Of a stretch of 64,000 bases of DNA, positions 13,284 through 23,229 are shown piece after piece. This DNA is from Nymphaea colorata. Taxonomy: Eukaryota > Streptophyta > Magnoliopsida > Nymphaeales > Nymphaeaceae. Numbering within the stretch: position 1 is the first letter of the stretch; each line of letters opens with the position of its first letter. The position numbers were made by a program, and so were the translations under genes. The DNA lies in contig NC_045139.1 in NCBI RefSeq assembly GCF_008831285.2, positions 27,436,808 to 27,500,807 on the forward strand, in the 5' to 3' direction. The notes beneath the pieces were generated by a model, which saw nothing but the letters and a program-made list of their open reading frames with translations, did not search any database and had not been told where the DNA came from.

Positions 13284-13572
13284 TGATAAGAGCATGAGCT
13301 ATAACGATAATGGCGAGTGCAAAATCAAAGGCAGGGAAAAAGGGGAATGTTAGGTGTCGACAATATCTCCATTCAGTTTATTACCCTTGTCCCTTGTTTC
13401 TATAATTATCGTATGTACAATTTGAATTATAATCTTGGCAACACGTTTTAATTTTTCTTTTGATTTGCATCATAATTATCGGTGGTGAGAATTTAAATAT
13501 TCATTCTCTGTGGCCTATAAGAATCCTATTAGACCACTAATGTTCCTTTCAATATTGTGCACAGCGTCTTTT
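13284..13572 (+). repeat. 5' LTR of copia element A
   Basis: Begins TGATAAGAGCATGAGC and ends near ACAGCGTCTT just before the PBS. It aligns along its length with 18832-19118: shared blocks AAAATCAAAGGCAG, TATGTACAATTTG and GAGACCACTAGAGTTCC-like. The exact 3' boundary is uncertain by a few bases. Confidence 0.7.
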
Positions 13573-13573
13573 A

Positions 13574-13587
13574 TGGTGTCGGAGCAT
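13574..13587 (+). other. Primer binding site of element A
   Basis: TGGTGTCGGAGCAT, one or two transitions from the plant retrotransposon PBS TGGTATCAGAGCAT that pairs with the 3' end of initiator tRNA-Met. It lies directly after the 5' LTR, which supports the LTR assignment. Confidence 0.75.
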
Positions 13588-13611
13588 CTGGCTCTTGCGA
13601 GGATTTCAATC

Positions 13612-13764
13612 ATGGCAGCAGCAAGTCTGAACACCTATAGGAACGCTTTTGCGAGTTTTGTTTTAGTGGAACTAAACAAGGAAAATTACCTACTTTGGCG
13701 CTCACTTAGAGACGGTAATGGTGAGTCAGGACCTCCTCAAGTTTGTGGATGGGTCTTCTATGTA
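13612..13764 (+). pseudogene. Truncated copia Gag start (element A)
   Basis: From ATG at 13612: MAAASLNTYRNAF, then LVELNKENYLLWRS, very close to the same part of element C (NAFSSLVFVRLDKNNYLLWRS). After a frameshift the frame gives SQDLLKFVDGSS, the expected next segment. It stops about 50 bp before the LTR of element B, so B interrupted this gag. Confidence 0.7.
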
Positions 13765-13816
13765 ATATCATTTGGTGGGCCGACATATGTTTATGAGGAA
13801 TTTTGGACATTATGGT

Positions 13817-14218
13817 TGTCTTAATATAAATATTCGCTTAAGTGATTGCGTTTTGGGATATTACGTCATTTTATATAGTATGGGGTAATTTTGAAATGTA
13901 TAGATACTTGTTTGCAATTACGGACTCTTTGATGGATTGAATCCGTAATTGCCCTTAATATAAAATGGTAGTGGTCCCTGGGGTCGTGCGAATGGTTGCC
14001 TGAGACGTTGGTTTCTAGAGTTTCCTCTTTCCCATCTGAGAGAGACCTCACGCGCACTGCACGTACCCTGAAAGACTCTGTTGTGATCTTTCTGTGGATG
14101 GATTCAGGTATGCTTCCGCTACAGTTAAGTTTATTTTGTTTAATTCAATGATTTAGCATGAGCATGATTCTGTTTAGGGCATATCGTTTTGTGTATGCAT
14201 GAGGGAGAAATCCCAACA
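13817..14218 (+). repeat. 5' LTR of copia element B
   Basis: Starts TGTCTTAATATAAAT and ends AAATCCCAACA, giving the TG...CA ends usual for LTRs. A PBS follows at 14221. No second copy was seen in the window, so the 5' boundary rests on the TG and on homology breaking off there. Confidence 0.6.
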
Positions 14219-14220
14219 AT

Positions 14221-14234
14221 TGGTATAAGAGACC
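14221..14234 (+). other. Primer binding site of element B
   Basis: TGGTATAAGAGACC, close to the initiator-tRNA-Met PBS TGGTATCAGAGCC, placed two bases after the AACA end of the LTR. Confidence 0.75.
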
Positions 14235-14474
14235 ATGTTCATTGTTAAACTGATGATTTTTGGGATGATTTTGTGCGTCTTTTCATTCGGATGTTCCCTT
14301 TCTTCGGCTGCAAGTACTTGTTTTTCAAAAAAAAAAAATTGGGCGAGCAACGGAAGCCGTCGGGCTTCCATTGCAGCCACAGAAAGGGGAAGTAGGAGGG
14401 GCGACGGAGGTGCAGGGAAGGGCGTCGGTTTCCGACCGTGGCAGGCATCAGCCGGCCATTAGGCGACTGCCGAA

Positions 14475-14870
14475 CCTAGCGTCCTAGCGCGACCCGCCGG
14501 CGGCCACCCACGCCGTTGGGTGGCCTGCCGGTGGGTTCTTTGTCGCCGTTTCAACCACACACATAGGAAAAGGGGACGGCAGGGATAGGCGATGGCTGGC
14601 GTAGGGCGACCGCAGGCGACTTAGCTGACGCCGGACCGGCCCATGCGACACGCCGGCACCCACCCAACGTCTCTGGTAGCCTGCAGGTGTTTTTTCTGGC
14701 CGCCGTTTTCAGCAGCCCATTCATGAAGGGGCAGATTTGCAATCAGGTGAAAACCGGCCGTTTCCGGCCGGTTTTTGGTGGTGACGGCCGGCCGTCCTAG
14801 CAGCACCCGCCGGCGGCCACCCACGGAGTTGGGTGGCCTACCGGTGGATGACCGCCGCTCGAACGGCAGG
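14475..14870 (+). repeat. GC-rich tandem array, 156-bp period, three copies
   Basis: In the leader of element B. The landmark (GACCCGCCGG / GACACGCCGG / GCACCCGCCGG) falls at 14491, 14647 and 14803, exactly 156 bp apart. It is followed each time by CCACCCA...TTGGGTGGCCT..CCGGTGG, partly lost in copy 2. The region 14340-14940 is far richer in GC than its flanks and contains inverted motifs such as CCGGCCGTTTCCGGCCGG. Confidence 0.8.
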
Positions 14871-14984
14871 CGAGCGGTGTAGACGACGCCCGCGACCGCT
14901 CGCGCGGCCGAGCGGGCGGGTCGGGTCTTGACAGATCCGATCCGGATCCATCAGTTAAAAAAAACTGTCACCCGCTTTAAGTTT

Positions 14985-15480
14985 TTCAGACCGAGTCGGG
15001 TCACCGGTTCATTAAGTTTAGAACCGATTCAGTTTGATTTAGAACCGGTTCGTACCTTTCTGAACCGATTCGGACCCTTTTTAAACCGGTTCAGTTGTTT
15101 TTCAGATCGGTTCAATTGATTTTCAAACTGGTTCATGATTTTCATAACCGATTCAATTGATTTTAAAACCGATTCAGGGCTTTCAGGATCGGTTCATTCA
15201 GTTTTGGAACCGATTCGGACCCTTTTCAGACCGATTCAGGGCTTTTTAGAACGATTCATTCAGTTTTTGAACCGATTCTAGCCATTTTCAAACCGGTTCA
15301 GTGGGTTTTAAAACCGATACGGTCTAATTTTGTATGGTTTGTTCAATTTCTAAACCGGTTCAGGCCTATTTAGGGCCATGTGAGTGGTTTAGTTGCGGTT
15401 TAAGAACGATACGAGCCATTTTAAGGTCGATTCAGTGGTTCTTAACCCATTTAAACACAATTATGGTACCGGTTCATGAA
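14985..15480 (+). repeat. Degenerate AACCGATTCRG minisatellite
   Basis: About 500 bp in which the phrase [A/G]ACCG[A/G]TTC[A/G] recurs every 20-30 bp, separated by short T-rich spacers such as TTTTCA or CAGTTTT, with about 20 occurrences by eye. It lies between the PBS and gag of element B, so it is part of the leader. Confidence 0.85.
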
Positions 15481-16077
15481 ATTTTGGACTTTTTTAGGCC
15501 TATTTTATTGAATCATTTGGTTTTGAATTCAATGTAAGATAATTTTGTATGTAAATTTTAATATATGTATCATGTTTTGCATGTTATTAAAATTGTGGTG
15601 TATTTTTGATGAATGTTTGGATTATGAATTTGATCTTTGGCCATGTCTGTTGATCGCAATGAGTAGGTTTGTACTTTATGTCGCCAAAGTGACCTCTGTT
15701 GTACGAATATGCCTGTTTTGAACAGTAGATGATAGTATATTTAAACCATGCGGGTAATGTTCAACCCAAAGGAGGATTGTTGCTTGGTCAGGTTTAAGTA
15801 TACAGGGCAATGAATATGTGATAATTTTCAGGTTTCCATGTGAATAGCGAGTCAATCCAAAGATAGGCTCGTTGTTTGACAGAGTTAATTATCTATATTC
15901 ATTGTTGACCAAGAATACCACTTGCAGTTAGTATTTCAATCCAAAGATTGGATATTAATGTTGCACTGGTACCTTGTGATGGGTTTTTGGGCCATTGTGT
16001 TTAAATTCATTTATATTTGTTGTTTCATCTTTGTACATGTATTGATTGTGAGCATGCTTTGGTTTGTTCTTTGTACA

Positions 16078-16680
16078 GTGAGTTCTGCTTCCTTGATATT
16101 TGCAAATTTGAGTACTATTCCTGAGTTAAATGGTTCGAATTTTAAGCACTGGAAAGAAACAGTCATGATTGTTCTGGGTTGTATGGTACTTTGAACGGTG
16201 GGAACGCTCAAACCGCATGTGTCTAATGATCATGAAGAGATCAATTCCAAAAAACTTTAGAGGCTCAATTAATGAAAAGGTTAGTGCCAAAGCGTTCCTC
16301 GAAGAGATTGAAAAACGTTTTGCTAAAAACGAAAAGGCTGAAACAACCACTCTTTTGAGTAAACTTGTCACGCTGAGGTATAAAGACAAGGGGAACATAC
16401 GGGAGCACATTATGGAAATGTCTTATCTTGCTTCAAAATTACAGGCACTAGGTCTGAGGTTACTTGAAGACTTTATAGTGCATATGGTTCTCCTTTCTCT
16501 TCCACCACAGTTTTGACAGTTTAAAGTTAGTTATAATTGTCAGAAGGAGAAATGGACTCTTAATGAGCTCATTTCGCACTGTGTGGAAGAAGATGAGAGA
16601 TTGAAACATTATAGGATAGAAAGCGCTCACTTGGCTACTACGCCTAAACGTAAGAAAAGAAAGACAATCATCTCAAAATT
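16078..16680 (+). pseudogene. Copia Gag (element B)
   Basis: Starts SASLIFANLSTIPELNGSNF and KHWKETVMIVLGC, the N-terminal pattern of UBN2/DUF4219 copia capsids (LNG.NF..W). After a deletion and frameshift it continues as ERWERSNRMCLMIMKRSIP (16194 on), FLEEIEKRFAKNEKAETTTL and ASKLQALGL. It is interrupted by TGA at 16514-16516, then NCQKEKWTLNELISHC. The nucleocapsid knuckle is not present. Confidence 0.75.
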
Positions 16681-16761
16681 TTCAGATCAGTGTGCTATCC
16701 CTTATTGACGACACAAAACAAAAGCAAATTTGATTCTCACACAAAGCTGTCATATTTGTTA

Positions 16762-16852
16762 ACTATGGAGCCAGAAATAAAGGCTATCTTTGTTTCGATC
16801 CATCTACAAGGAAAGTTTATATGCCACCGCACGTGCACTTTGATTAAAGTGC
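16762..16852 (+). pseudogene. Copia integrase C-terminus (probably element A)
   Basis: Short frame RNKGYLCFDPSTRKVY followed by MPPHVHFD, the end of copia integrases (GY...KGY.CYDP.T....V..HV.F.E). It comes directly after the gag of element B with no protease or integrase core between, so a large deletion lies near 16690-16760. Confidence 0.7.
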
Positions 16853-17379
16853 AAGGAAGATGTCAGGTAAAAATGCTACAAATGCCTCAAGCATGCAATC
16901 TCAAGCGTGGGAATTATTGTTGCAGAATCTATCTGCCAAATCAATCCACCATTAAACTATTCTCAACCTGAAGGTGTCATTTTTAGGTCCTCAAGTCAGA
17001 TTGAACAAATGGATGTTTCAACCCAATTTGATCATAATGACAACCCTATTGCCGATGTGCTTCAACCATAATTGTGAGTCAACCTGATCTCTCCAAACCT
17101 CCCATCAAATGTTCAAAAGAGAGATCCTTGAGCCTTGTTGACCTCCTTCTATAACTAATCTACCTAGCCCCTCAAGCAAAAATGGAAGTTGTGTCACTAA
17201 TGAACCTGAGCCTAGTGTCACTAGGTGCCACCTATCGTATCCCGATCCGTGACTGGCTCCCCTAAAACCTAAATCCTCTCTTGTAGCCTCTATCAATATA
17301 GACCAAAATGCCATAGAACCAACCACATGTGAGCAGGCAGCCAAACACAAATTAAAAAAAAAAAGGAAAGATGCAATGG

Positions 17380-18830
17380 ACGTCGAATATAATGGTCTCT
17401 TGAAAAATAAAAGCAACTAGTTCCATTACAACCTCATCTCAATATTATTGGATCAAAGTAGGTCTTCAAATTAAAGAAAAATGTAGATGGATCGATGTCG
17501 CGACACAAGGCATGCCTAGATGAAAAGGATTTCTGCACAAACATGGTATTGACTATAAAGAGACTTTCAATCCATCATCAAAACAACTGTATAGTTTCTT
17601 TTGACACTTGCAGAACAATTTGGTGGAGTATTCAACAACTTGATTTTAATAATGTTTTTTTCAAGGCGTTTTCTTAAGAATATGTATATATGTATCAACC
17701 ACAATGATGCATAGAGCGTCATCAGCCTTGGCATGTGTGCAAATTAAAGAAGGCTATGTATGATTTAAAACAAGGTCCGAGGGCGTGCTACCACTGTCTG
17801 AGCAATATTTTGAAAGCAAGGGCTTTGACAGATCCCAATTAGATGATTTGTTGTTCCTAAGAATACCAAGAGCTCAAAATTATTTATTTTAGTTTATGTA
17901 GATGGCGTAATTGTTACCAGTTCATCAAAAGAAGATACTCGCGTAATCAGGTCATCATAAAGGAAGTGGAAGAAGCATTCTTAATCAAAGACTTGGGATG
18001 TTTGCCCTATCTTCTTGGTATAGTTGTCAATTAGACCAAGCATGGACTCAACATTAATAAATAAAATTATATTCAGGGAATTCTTGGAAAGGATACAATG
18101 ACTCTTGCCATGCCTGTTTCAACCCCCTAAAGTCTGCTAAGCATGGAGTCTCAAGATCACCAAGAACCATTTCATGACCCCAACATGTACTGCAGTAGTA
18201 TTACTGGGGCGTTACAGTACCTCATATTGATGAGGCCCGATATAGTGCATGCTGTGAATAAGGCATGCCAGCCATGCATGCCCCTGCCATCAAGCATTGG
18301 AGCCTCATAAAACGGATACTACCCTATCTTGAGGGCATGACTCACTACTGTCTAAACAATGTGAGTAGCCACGACTCACTTGGTTTAAGAGCCTACACGG
18401 ATGCAGATTGGGGAGGGAGCATTGGAGAGCGAAAATCAACAGAAGGTATTACTGTGTATCTAGGTGACAATCCTATATCATGGGCATCTAAAGAAACAAT
18501 GGATTGTAGCTTGGTCAAGTACCGAAGCGGAGTAAAAAGCCTTGGCATGAACGACTGCTGAATTACTGTGGCTTCAAGCTTTGCGCAAGCAACTTGGATC
18601 AAGACATCATCACCCCGAATGTTGTGGATTGATAACGCTAGAGCCGTATATGTAGCTTCAAACCCTGTTTTCCATGCTAAAATCAAACACGTGGAAATTG
18701 ATTTCGATTTTGTTCAGGGCCACATAAAAAAGGGGAGTATATTATTTGAATATATTCAGTCTCCACAAGCAGTTTGAAGTGTTTAGACCCAATCTTTGCA
18801 TCAGTGAACCGAAGTTCAGATTGCATGGGC
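17380..18830 (+). pseudogene. Copia RT and RNase H (element A)
   Basis: In shifting frames: PLQPHLNIIGSK and VFKLKKNVDGSM (RT start), KGFLHKHGIDYKETFNPSS, YVDGVIVTSS (site normally YVDD, 17895-17906), and IKRILPYLEGMTHY. RNase H follows in the open frame 18265-18561: AYTDADWGGSIGERKSTEG and GDNPISWASKETMD. The end near 18760-18830 leads into the 3' LTR. Frameshifts and stops throughout. Confidence 0.75.
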
Positions 18831-18831
18831 G

Positions 18832-19118
18832 TAATAAGAGTATGAGCTGTAAAGATAATGACGTGCACAAAATCAAAGGCAGTGAAAAGGGTAATGTTCG
18901 GTGTCAAGAAAATCTCCGTTCAATTTATTGTCTTTTCCCCTTGTTTTCATAAATCACTTATGTACAATTTGCATTGTAATGTTGGTAACATGTTGTAATG
19001 TTTTTTTTCATTCGCACCGTAATTATCAGTGCTGATAATATAAATATTTATTCTTTGTGGCTCATGAGAATCCTCTGAGACCACTAGAGTTCCTTCTAAT
19101 ATTATGCATAGTGTCTTA
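18832..19118 (+). repeat. 3' LTR of copia element A
   Basis: TAATAAGAGTATGAGC (TG lost at the first base pair) through GTGTCTTA. Counterpart of 13284-13572 with many substitutions and small indels. Only about 120 bp separate it from the 5' LTR of element C. Confidence 0.7.
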
Positions 19119-19239
19119 TTCTTTTATATAGATTCCTTTGACATTGACCGGTTCCCTCCACAAAATCTTTGTATCTTTTTTGGGATTTCTCGCAGCTTGT
19201 TTTCAAGTGCCTAAGGAATTCTCTTGCACTACTATCCTT

Positions 19240-19591
19240 TGATAAAATAAAGATGGCTGAAGATATGATGGAAGATTTCCTCCTAAAATCAAGCAATGGG
19301 CTGAAGATCAAGATGGAAGATCACTTCCTAAAATCAAGCAGTGGGCTAAAGATCGCGACAGATGATCAATTCCTAAAATCAAGCAACCGGCTGAGCATAA
19401 AGAGAAAAAATTTAAAATTCAAGAGTTACCTTGTTTATCTAAATCAAGATCCATGATTATTAGATCTCTGCTGTAACTCCAGCTATATATATCAATAAAG
19501 AACTCTCTCAAAGCATCAAGAGAGAGAGAGAGTTTTCTCCTTGTCATGGATGTAGGCTGAGTTTAACCTAACCACGTTAATAGTTGTTGCC
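19240..19591 (+). repeat. 5' LTR of element C
   Basis: Begins TGATAAAATAAAGATGGC, ends GTTGTTGC(C). It contains three copies of a 45-bp repeat (landmark CCTAAAATCAAGCA at 19282, 19327 and 19372), a TATATATATCAATAAAG promoter-like stretch near 19483 and a GA run at 19521. An open frame across the repeats encodes a repetitive LKSSNGL-type peptide that I take to be accidental. Confidence 0.85.
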
Positions 19592-19603
19592 TTCAGAACC
19601 ATA
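19589..19603 (+). other. Primer binding site of element C
   Basis: TGCCTTCAGAACCAT, a decayed form of TGGTATCAGAGCCAT, immediately at the end of the 5' LTR. Confidence 0.6.
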
Positions 19604-19659
19604 GAAGCAACCATGAAAAACAGAGGAAGTTACCGCCTGTTCTTTGATCTTATTCATTG

Positions 19660-20215
19660 GTGCTATTTTCTCCAGTGATTTCAGCTGTCGTGCAGTAGAT
19701 TCTTGATGACCAGGTGTCTGTAGAACACCTTAGTGTAATCTCAGAATTTTTTTGAGTTGTCGGTGAGTAGCAAAGCTTCGCCTCCTTCAGGAAGCTACTC
19801 TGCGACAGCTAGCAATGGTTTGCTTATTCAAAACTTGTGGCGTTGATTTCTCCAGGGATTCTAGTTGTCAAGCAAGGGTGCAACAGAATCCAACACCTTT
19901 GAGGATCAACCTAGCACAATCTCAGATTTTTCCAAGTTGTCGTTGAGAAGTTGTTGATTTTCCAAGTGCCGCCAGTTTTCAAGCGACTGTCTTGCGGCTG
20001 ACAATAGAGAATCGCCACTACTGCCACATTTTTGTTGATTTCTCTAGGGATTCTAGCTGTCGCGCAAGGGTGCAACATAATCCTATGCCTCTGAGGATCA
20101 ACCCATCACAATTTTAGATTTTTCCAAGGTATCATTGAGAAGTTGTTGATTTTCCAAGTGACACCTGTTTTCAGGCGACTGTCTTGCGGCTGACAACAGA
20201 GAATCGCAAACGCTG
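19660..20215 (+). repeat. Leader tandem repeat of about 180-192 bp (element C)
   Basis: Landmarks TTCTCCAGTGATT (about 19668), TTCTCCAGGGATT (19848) and TTCTCTAGGGATT (20040) each begin a unit. The units continue with AGCTGTCGTGCA or AGTTGTCAAGCAAGGGTGCAA, AATCTCAGATTTTTCCAAG, AGTTGTTGATTTTCCAAGTG and GCGACTGTCTTGCGGCTGAC. Copies 2 and 3 are clearly closer to each other than to copy 1. The array lies between the PBS and gag. Confidence 0.8.
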
Positions 20216-20404
20216 CCCCACTTTTGCTCTAGAATTGGGATTTACCGACTATCTGGTGATTTGTTACATTGTTGTTTCTTGAGAAATCTGGTGATGCATC
20301 CTAAGTTTGGTCAATCTCTGTCGCTTCTCGGTTGAAGTTGTGATCTACTCTGCTATCTGTGAGGTGAATCATTGTGGACGGTGAAGGAGCAAGTCGCAGG
20401 TGTC

Positions 20405-21097
20405 ATGGTTGTTGCAAATTCAACCGTGTCTAGCTCAACTGTAGCTCCTGCCCCTAATCTAGGAACTCAATGGAATGCTTTTTCCAGCCTGGTCTTTGTC
20501 AGATTGGACAAAAACAATTATTTGCTATGGCGCTCACAAATTACTAGTGTGATGAAAAGTCAAGGCTTATTGAGGTACATTAATGGTTCTCTTGATGCTC
20601 CATTCAAATATCTAGATGCTGATCAAACTAAGCCAAATCCAGAATATGACGCATGGGAATGTGCAGACCAGTTAGCCTTGAGTTGGATTATGGCAACTGT
20701 GCCTGAAACTATTTTACCTCAGCTAATTTCCTACACCTTGGCCCATCAAGCTTGGTGTGCTCTTGAACAACAATATGCCTCAGAGTCTAATTTAAGGATC
20801 ATTCAGTTGAAATGTGATTTACAAAATTTGAAAAAGGGTGACATGCTCATGGCTGATTACTTGAATCATGTTAAGTTTTTGCACGACTCTTTAGCTATTT
20901 TCAATCATGTGGTTTCTGATTCAGATCTGGTTCTTTATACTCTTAATGGCTTATCTAGTGAATGTGAAGTGTTTATCACCACTGTTACCACCTTCAATCA
21001 ATTACCAAATTTTTTCAAAATTCTTAATATGTTGGTCACTCAAGGAAAAACGTCTTCACATTCAATAACAGCAACTCCTCTTCTGTCGCATTTGTAG
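20405..21097 (+). pseudogene. Copia Gag capsid domain (element C)
   Basis: ATG at 20405 starts MVVANSTVSSSTVAPAP, then FVRLDKNNYLLWRSQI, LLRYINGSLDAP, LTLNG-like DLVLYTLNGLSSECE: the order of the retrotran_gag_3 plus UBN2 domains that form the copia capsid. A further ATG at 20372 in frame would add 11 residues. TAG at 21095-21097 ends it early; downstream glycine/asparagine-rich and zinc-knuckle coding lies in another frame. Confidence 0.85.
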
Positions 21098-21189
21098 CCC
21101 AACGTGGGTGAGAGTGAGGTAACTTCAACTATGCAAGAGGAAGAGGTAGTGGTCACAATGGTGGTCACAGCCATAACAATAATAACTAT

Positions 21190-21543
21190 GGCAATAGTGG
21201 GCGTGAAAACAATAATCCCAACACCAACTTCAAGTCTGCTCAAGGAATCATATGTCAATATTGTGGTCGTAAAAATCATATGGCTCGCCAATGTTACAAT
21301 ATACCAAAGGCGTTTATGGCCATGGCACTTAATGTTGGAGCAAACACAAGTAGCAATAATAGCTACGGCAATAGTGGGCGTGGAAACAATAATCTCAACA
21401 CCAACTTAAAGTCCGCTCAAGGAATCATTTGTCAATATTGTGGTCGTAGAAATTATATGGCTCGCTAGTGTTACGATATTGCAAATGTGTTTATGGCCAT
21501 GACACTTAATGTTGGAGCAAATACAAGTCAAGCCAATACTTAT
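21190..21543 (+). repeat. 177-bp tandem duplication carrying the nucleocapsid zinc knuckle
   Basis: GGCAATAGTGGGCGTG at 21190 recurs at 21367, and the two 177-bp (59-codon) units are nearly identical. Each holds a Gly/Asn-rich linker, one CCHC knuckle and an AFMAMALNVGANTS tail. Knuckle 1 (21253-21294) reads CQYCGRKNHMARQC, intact CX2CX4HX4C. Knuckle 2 (21430-21471) reads CQYCGRRNYMAR-stop-C, with His to Tyr and a TAG. Because the unit is a multiple of three, the duplication would have kept the frame when it arose. Confidence 0.9.
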
Positions 21544-21566
21544 GCATAACTAATGATAATCAAGAG

Positions 21567-21857
21567 CGGTACCCAGATACAGGAGCCACCCACCACATGA
21601 CCAGCACCAATCATTCTATGCAAGCTACCATTTATTACTCTGGATTTGATTCTGTTGTTGTAGGCAGTGGAGAAAGTCTTGCTATTAGAAGTATTGGTAA
21701 TGTGCCGTTGCGATCTAAAAATAATTCCTTTACCTTAAAGAATGTCCTGCGTGTGCCAACATTACAAAAGAAGTTACTTTCTGTGGCAAAGTTTACAAAG
21801 GACAACTCTTGCAAAATGGAATTCACACCTCATGACTTTAGTGTTAAGAATATGTAG
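21567..21857 (+). pseudogene. Copia aspartic protease (element C)
   Basis: Frame reads YPDTGATHHMTS (active-site DTGA at 21576-21587), then VVVGSGESLAIRSIGNVPL and LKNVLRVPTLQKKLLSV, the C-terminal flap-to-end segment of copia proteases. The active-site triad is present. TAG at 21855-21857 separates it from the integrase frame, which continues in the same phase. Confidence 0.8.
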
Positions 21858-21869
21858 ACGGGGGAGATA

Positions 21870-22675
21870 ATGCATAGAGGACTTCTTAAAGAAGGACTAT
21901 ACTCGTGGTCGATTGCTCTTGGAGATATTGTGGTCGCTGGGGCAAGGAATAAAGTGCAACATAAAGGTTGCAAAAGCTATTTTTCTGTTTCAAAGGGAGT
22001 TGTTGACACTTCTAGACAATTTGTAGGGGACTCTAATAAGTTATTTGATTTATGGCATACATGCTTGGGACATGCAAATGTTCATTTCATGAATAAGATG
22101 ATTGCATCAAGATTAATTTCTGTTGATTCTATGCATAAACATAAAGTGTGTTCTGTTTGTGCCTTAGTCAAGATGCATCAATTATATTTCCCTATAGCAG
22201 ATTTCAAGGCATCATTTCCTTTAGAAATGCTTCATGCAAATCTATGGGGACCTGCTTTGTGTACATCTAGGGAAGGCTACAACTATTATTTGGTGATAGT
22301 AGATGATTACCCAGGTTTTACATGGATTTTTTCTTGGACAAAAAATGAGAAGTCTTTGCTTGTTTTTAGAATTTTTACAAAATTGTTGAGCGGAAACTTG
22401 AACAGAATGTTCAAATCTTTTATAGTGATTCTAGTGGAGAATTCTTGAGTCACGCCTTTTCTGATTATCTTAATGCTCAATACATTCGACAATGGCTTTC
22501 ATGTCCGCACACAACACAACAAAATGGTATTGCAGAGCAAAAGTATCGACATATTGTAGAAATGGGATTGAGTATACTCATTCAGGCAAGTATGCCCACA
22601 CGTTTTTGGATTGATGCTTTCATAATAGATGTTTACATTATCAATAGGTTACCTATAATTGACATCATAAGGTGA
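21870..22675 (+). pseudogene. Copia integrase (element C)
   Basis: N-terminal HHCC finger LWHTCLGHAN...CSVCALVK is intact. The core first Asp (expected HTDLWGP) reads HANLWGPA, with Asn at 22239-22241. Second Asp is in VIVDDYPGFTW. The frame breaks at 22446, and the third acidic residue (SSGEFLSH) continues from 22445 in another frame, followed by TTQQNGIAEQKYRHIVEM. Loss of the first catalytic Asp alone would abolish strand transfer. Confidence 0.85.
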
Positions 22676-23229
22676 CACCATATGAAAAGTTACTTCGTGA
22701 AAAACTTCAACTATTGTTGGGCCTCAACCAAAATCTTATACTTGCATTTTTCTTGGTCATGCTAAATGACATAAAGGTTACATTTGCTATAATCCCTTAG
22801 GCAAACGTGTCATCATATCTAAACATGTCTTATTTAATGAAAGTACCTTTCTTTACTCAGGCATTTCACCACCAACCACAGCTAAAGAAATTGTTCAATG
22901 ACTTGCATCTAGCAAAACCAATCCACCAATAGTAAAGTCTCTAATTTCTTTGCCAAATCCTTGTTCCAAAGTCCTAGCAATGAAGATAGCGAGCCTACTC
23001 CTACTAGAATTGAAACCAATATTGAACACACTGAGCCTCTTCGTCAACCTGAACTTCAACCACCATCCATGCCAACCATAGCAGGAGTCACCCTATGATC
23101 ACTAGATCTCAAGATGGGACACAAAGACCTAAATTTTTCTCTTACCTCAGTGAAACCAAGAGTCCTATCAAAGATTCTAAACCCATAAATCTCCAAGCAG
23201 CTCAAAGAGACTCTAGTTAGGTCAATGCT

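Larger units (their letters stand above)
13817..16690 (+). mobile_element. Ty1/copia element B, 5' part only
   Basis: A 402-bp LTR (TGTC...AACA), a PBS two bases later, a leader of about 1.85 kb full of tandem repeats, then gag at 16078-16680. No protease, integrase or RT of the same kind follows and no second LTR was seen, so the 3' part is lost. It sits within element A, between A's gag start and A's integrase remnant. Confidence 0.65.
13284..19118 (+). mobile_element. Ty1/copia element A, nested and decayed
   Basis: Two related terminal repeats of about 285 bp (13284-13572 and 18832-19118) bracket copia parts in the expected order: PBS, start of gag, integrase C-terminus, RT and RNase H. 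The two repeats differ at many positions, so the insertion is old. Element B (about 13817-16690) lies inside, and A's gag remainder, protease and integrase core are gone. The RT site reads YVDG (17895-17906). I could not identify a target site duplication. Confidence 0.7.

Noticed and set aside
14985-15480. CRISPR-like look of regularly spaced short repeats
   Set aside because: Repeats are degenerate, spacers are short T-rich variants rather than unique sequences, and the setting is a plant retrotransposon leader.
17105-17416. 103-codon minus-strand frame inside element A
   Set aside because: Shadow of the decayed plus-strand copia linker and RT start.
19169-19456. 95-codon open frame with a repeated LKSSNGL motif
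   Set aside because: It spans the three 45-bp repeats of the element C 5' LTR. The 45-bp period keeps the frame open, and the 3' LTR copy is interrupted, so it is not a gene.
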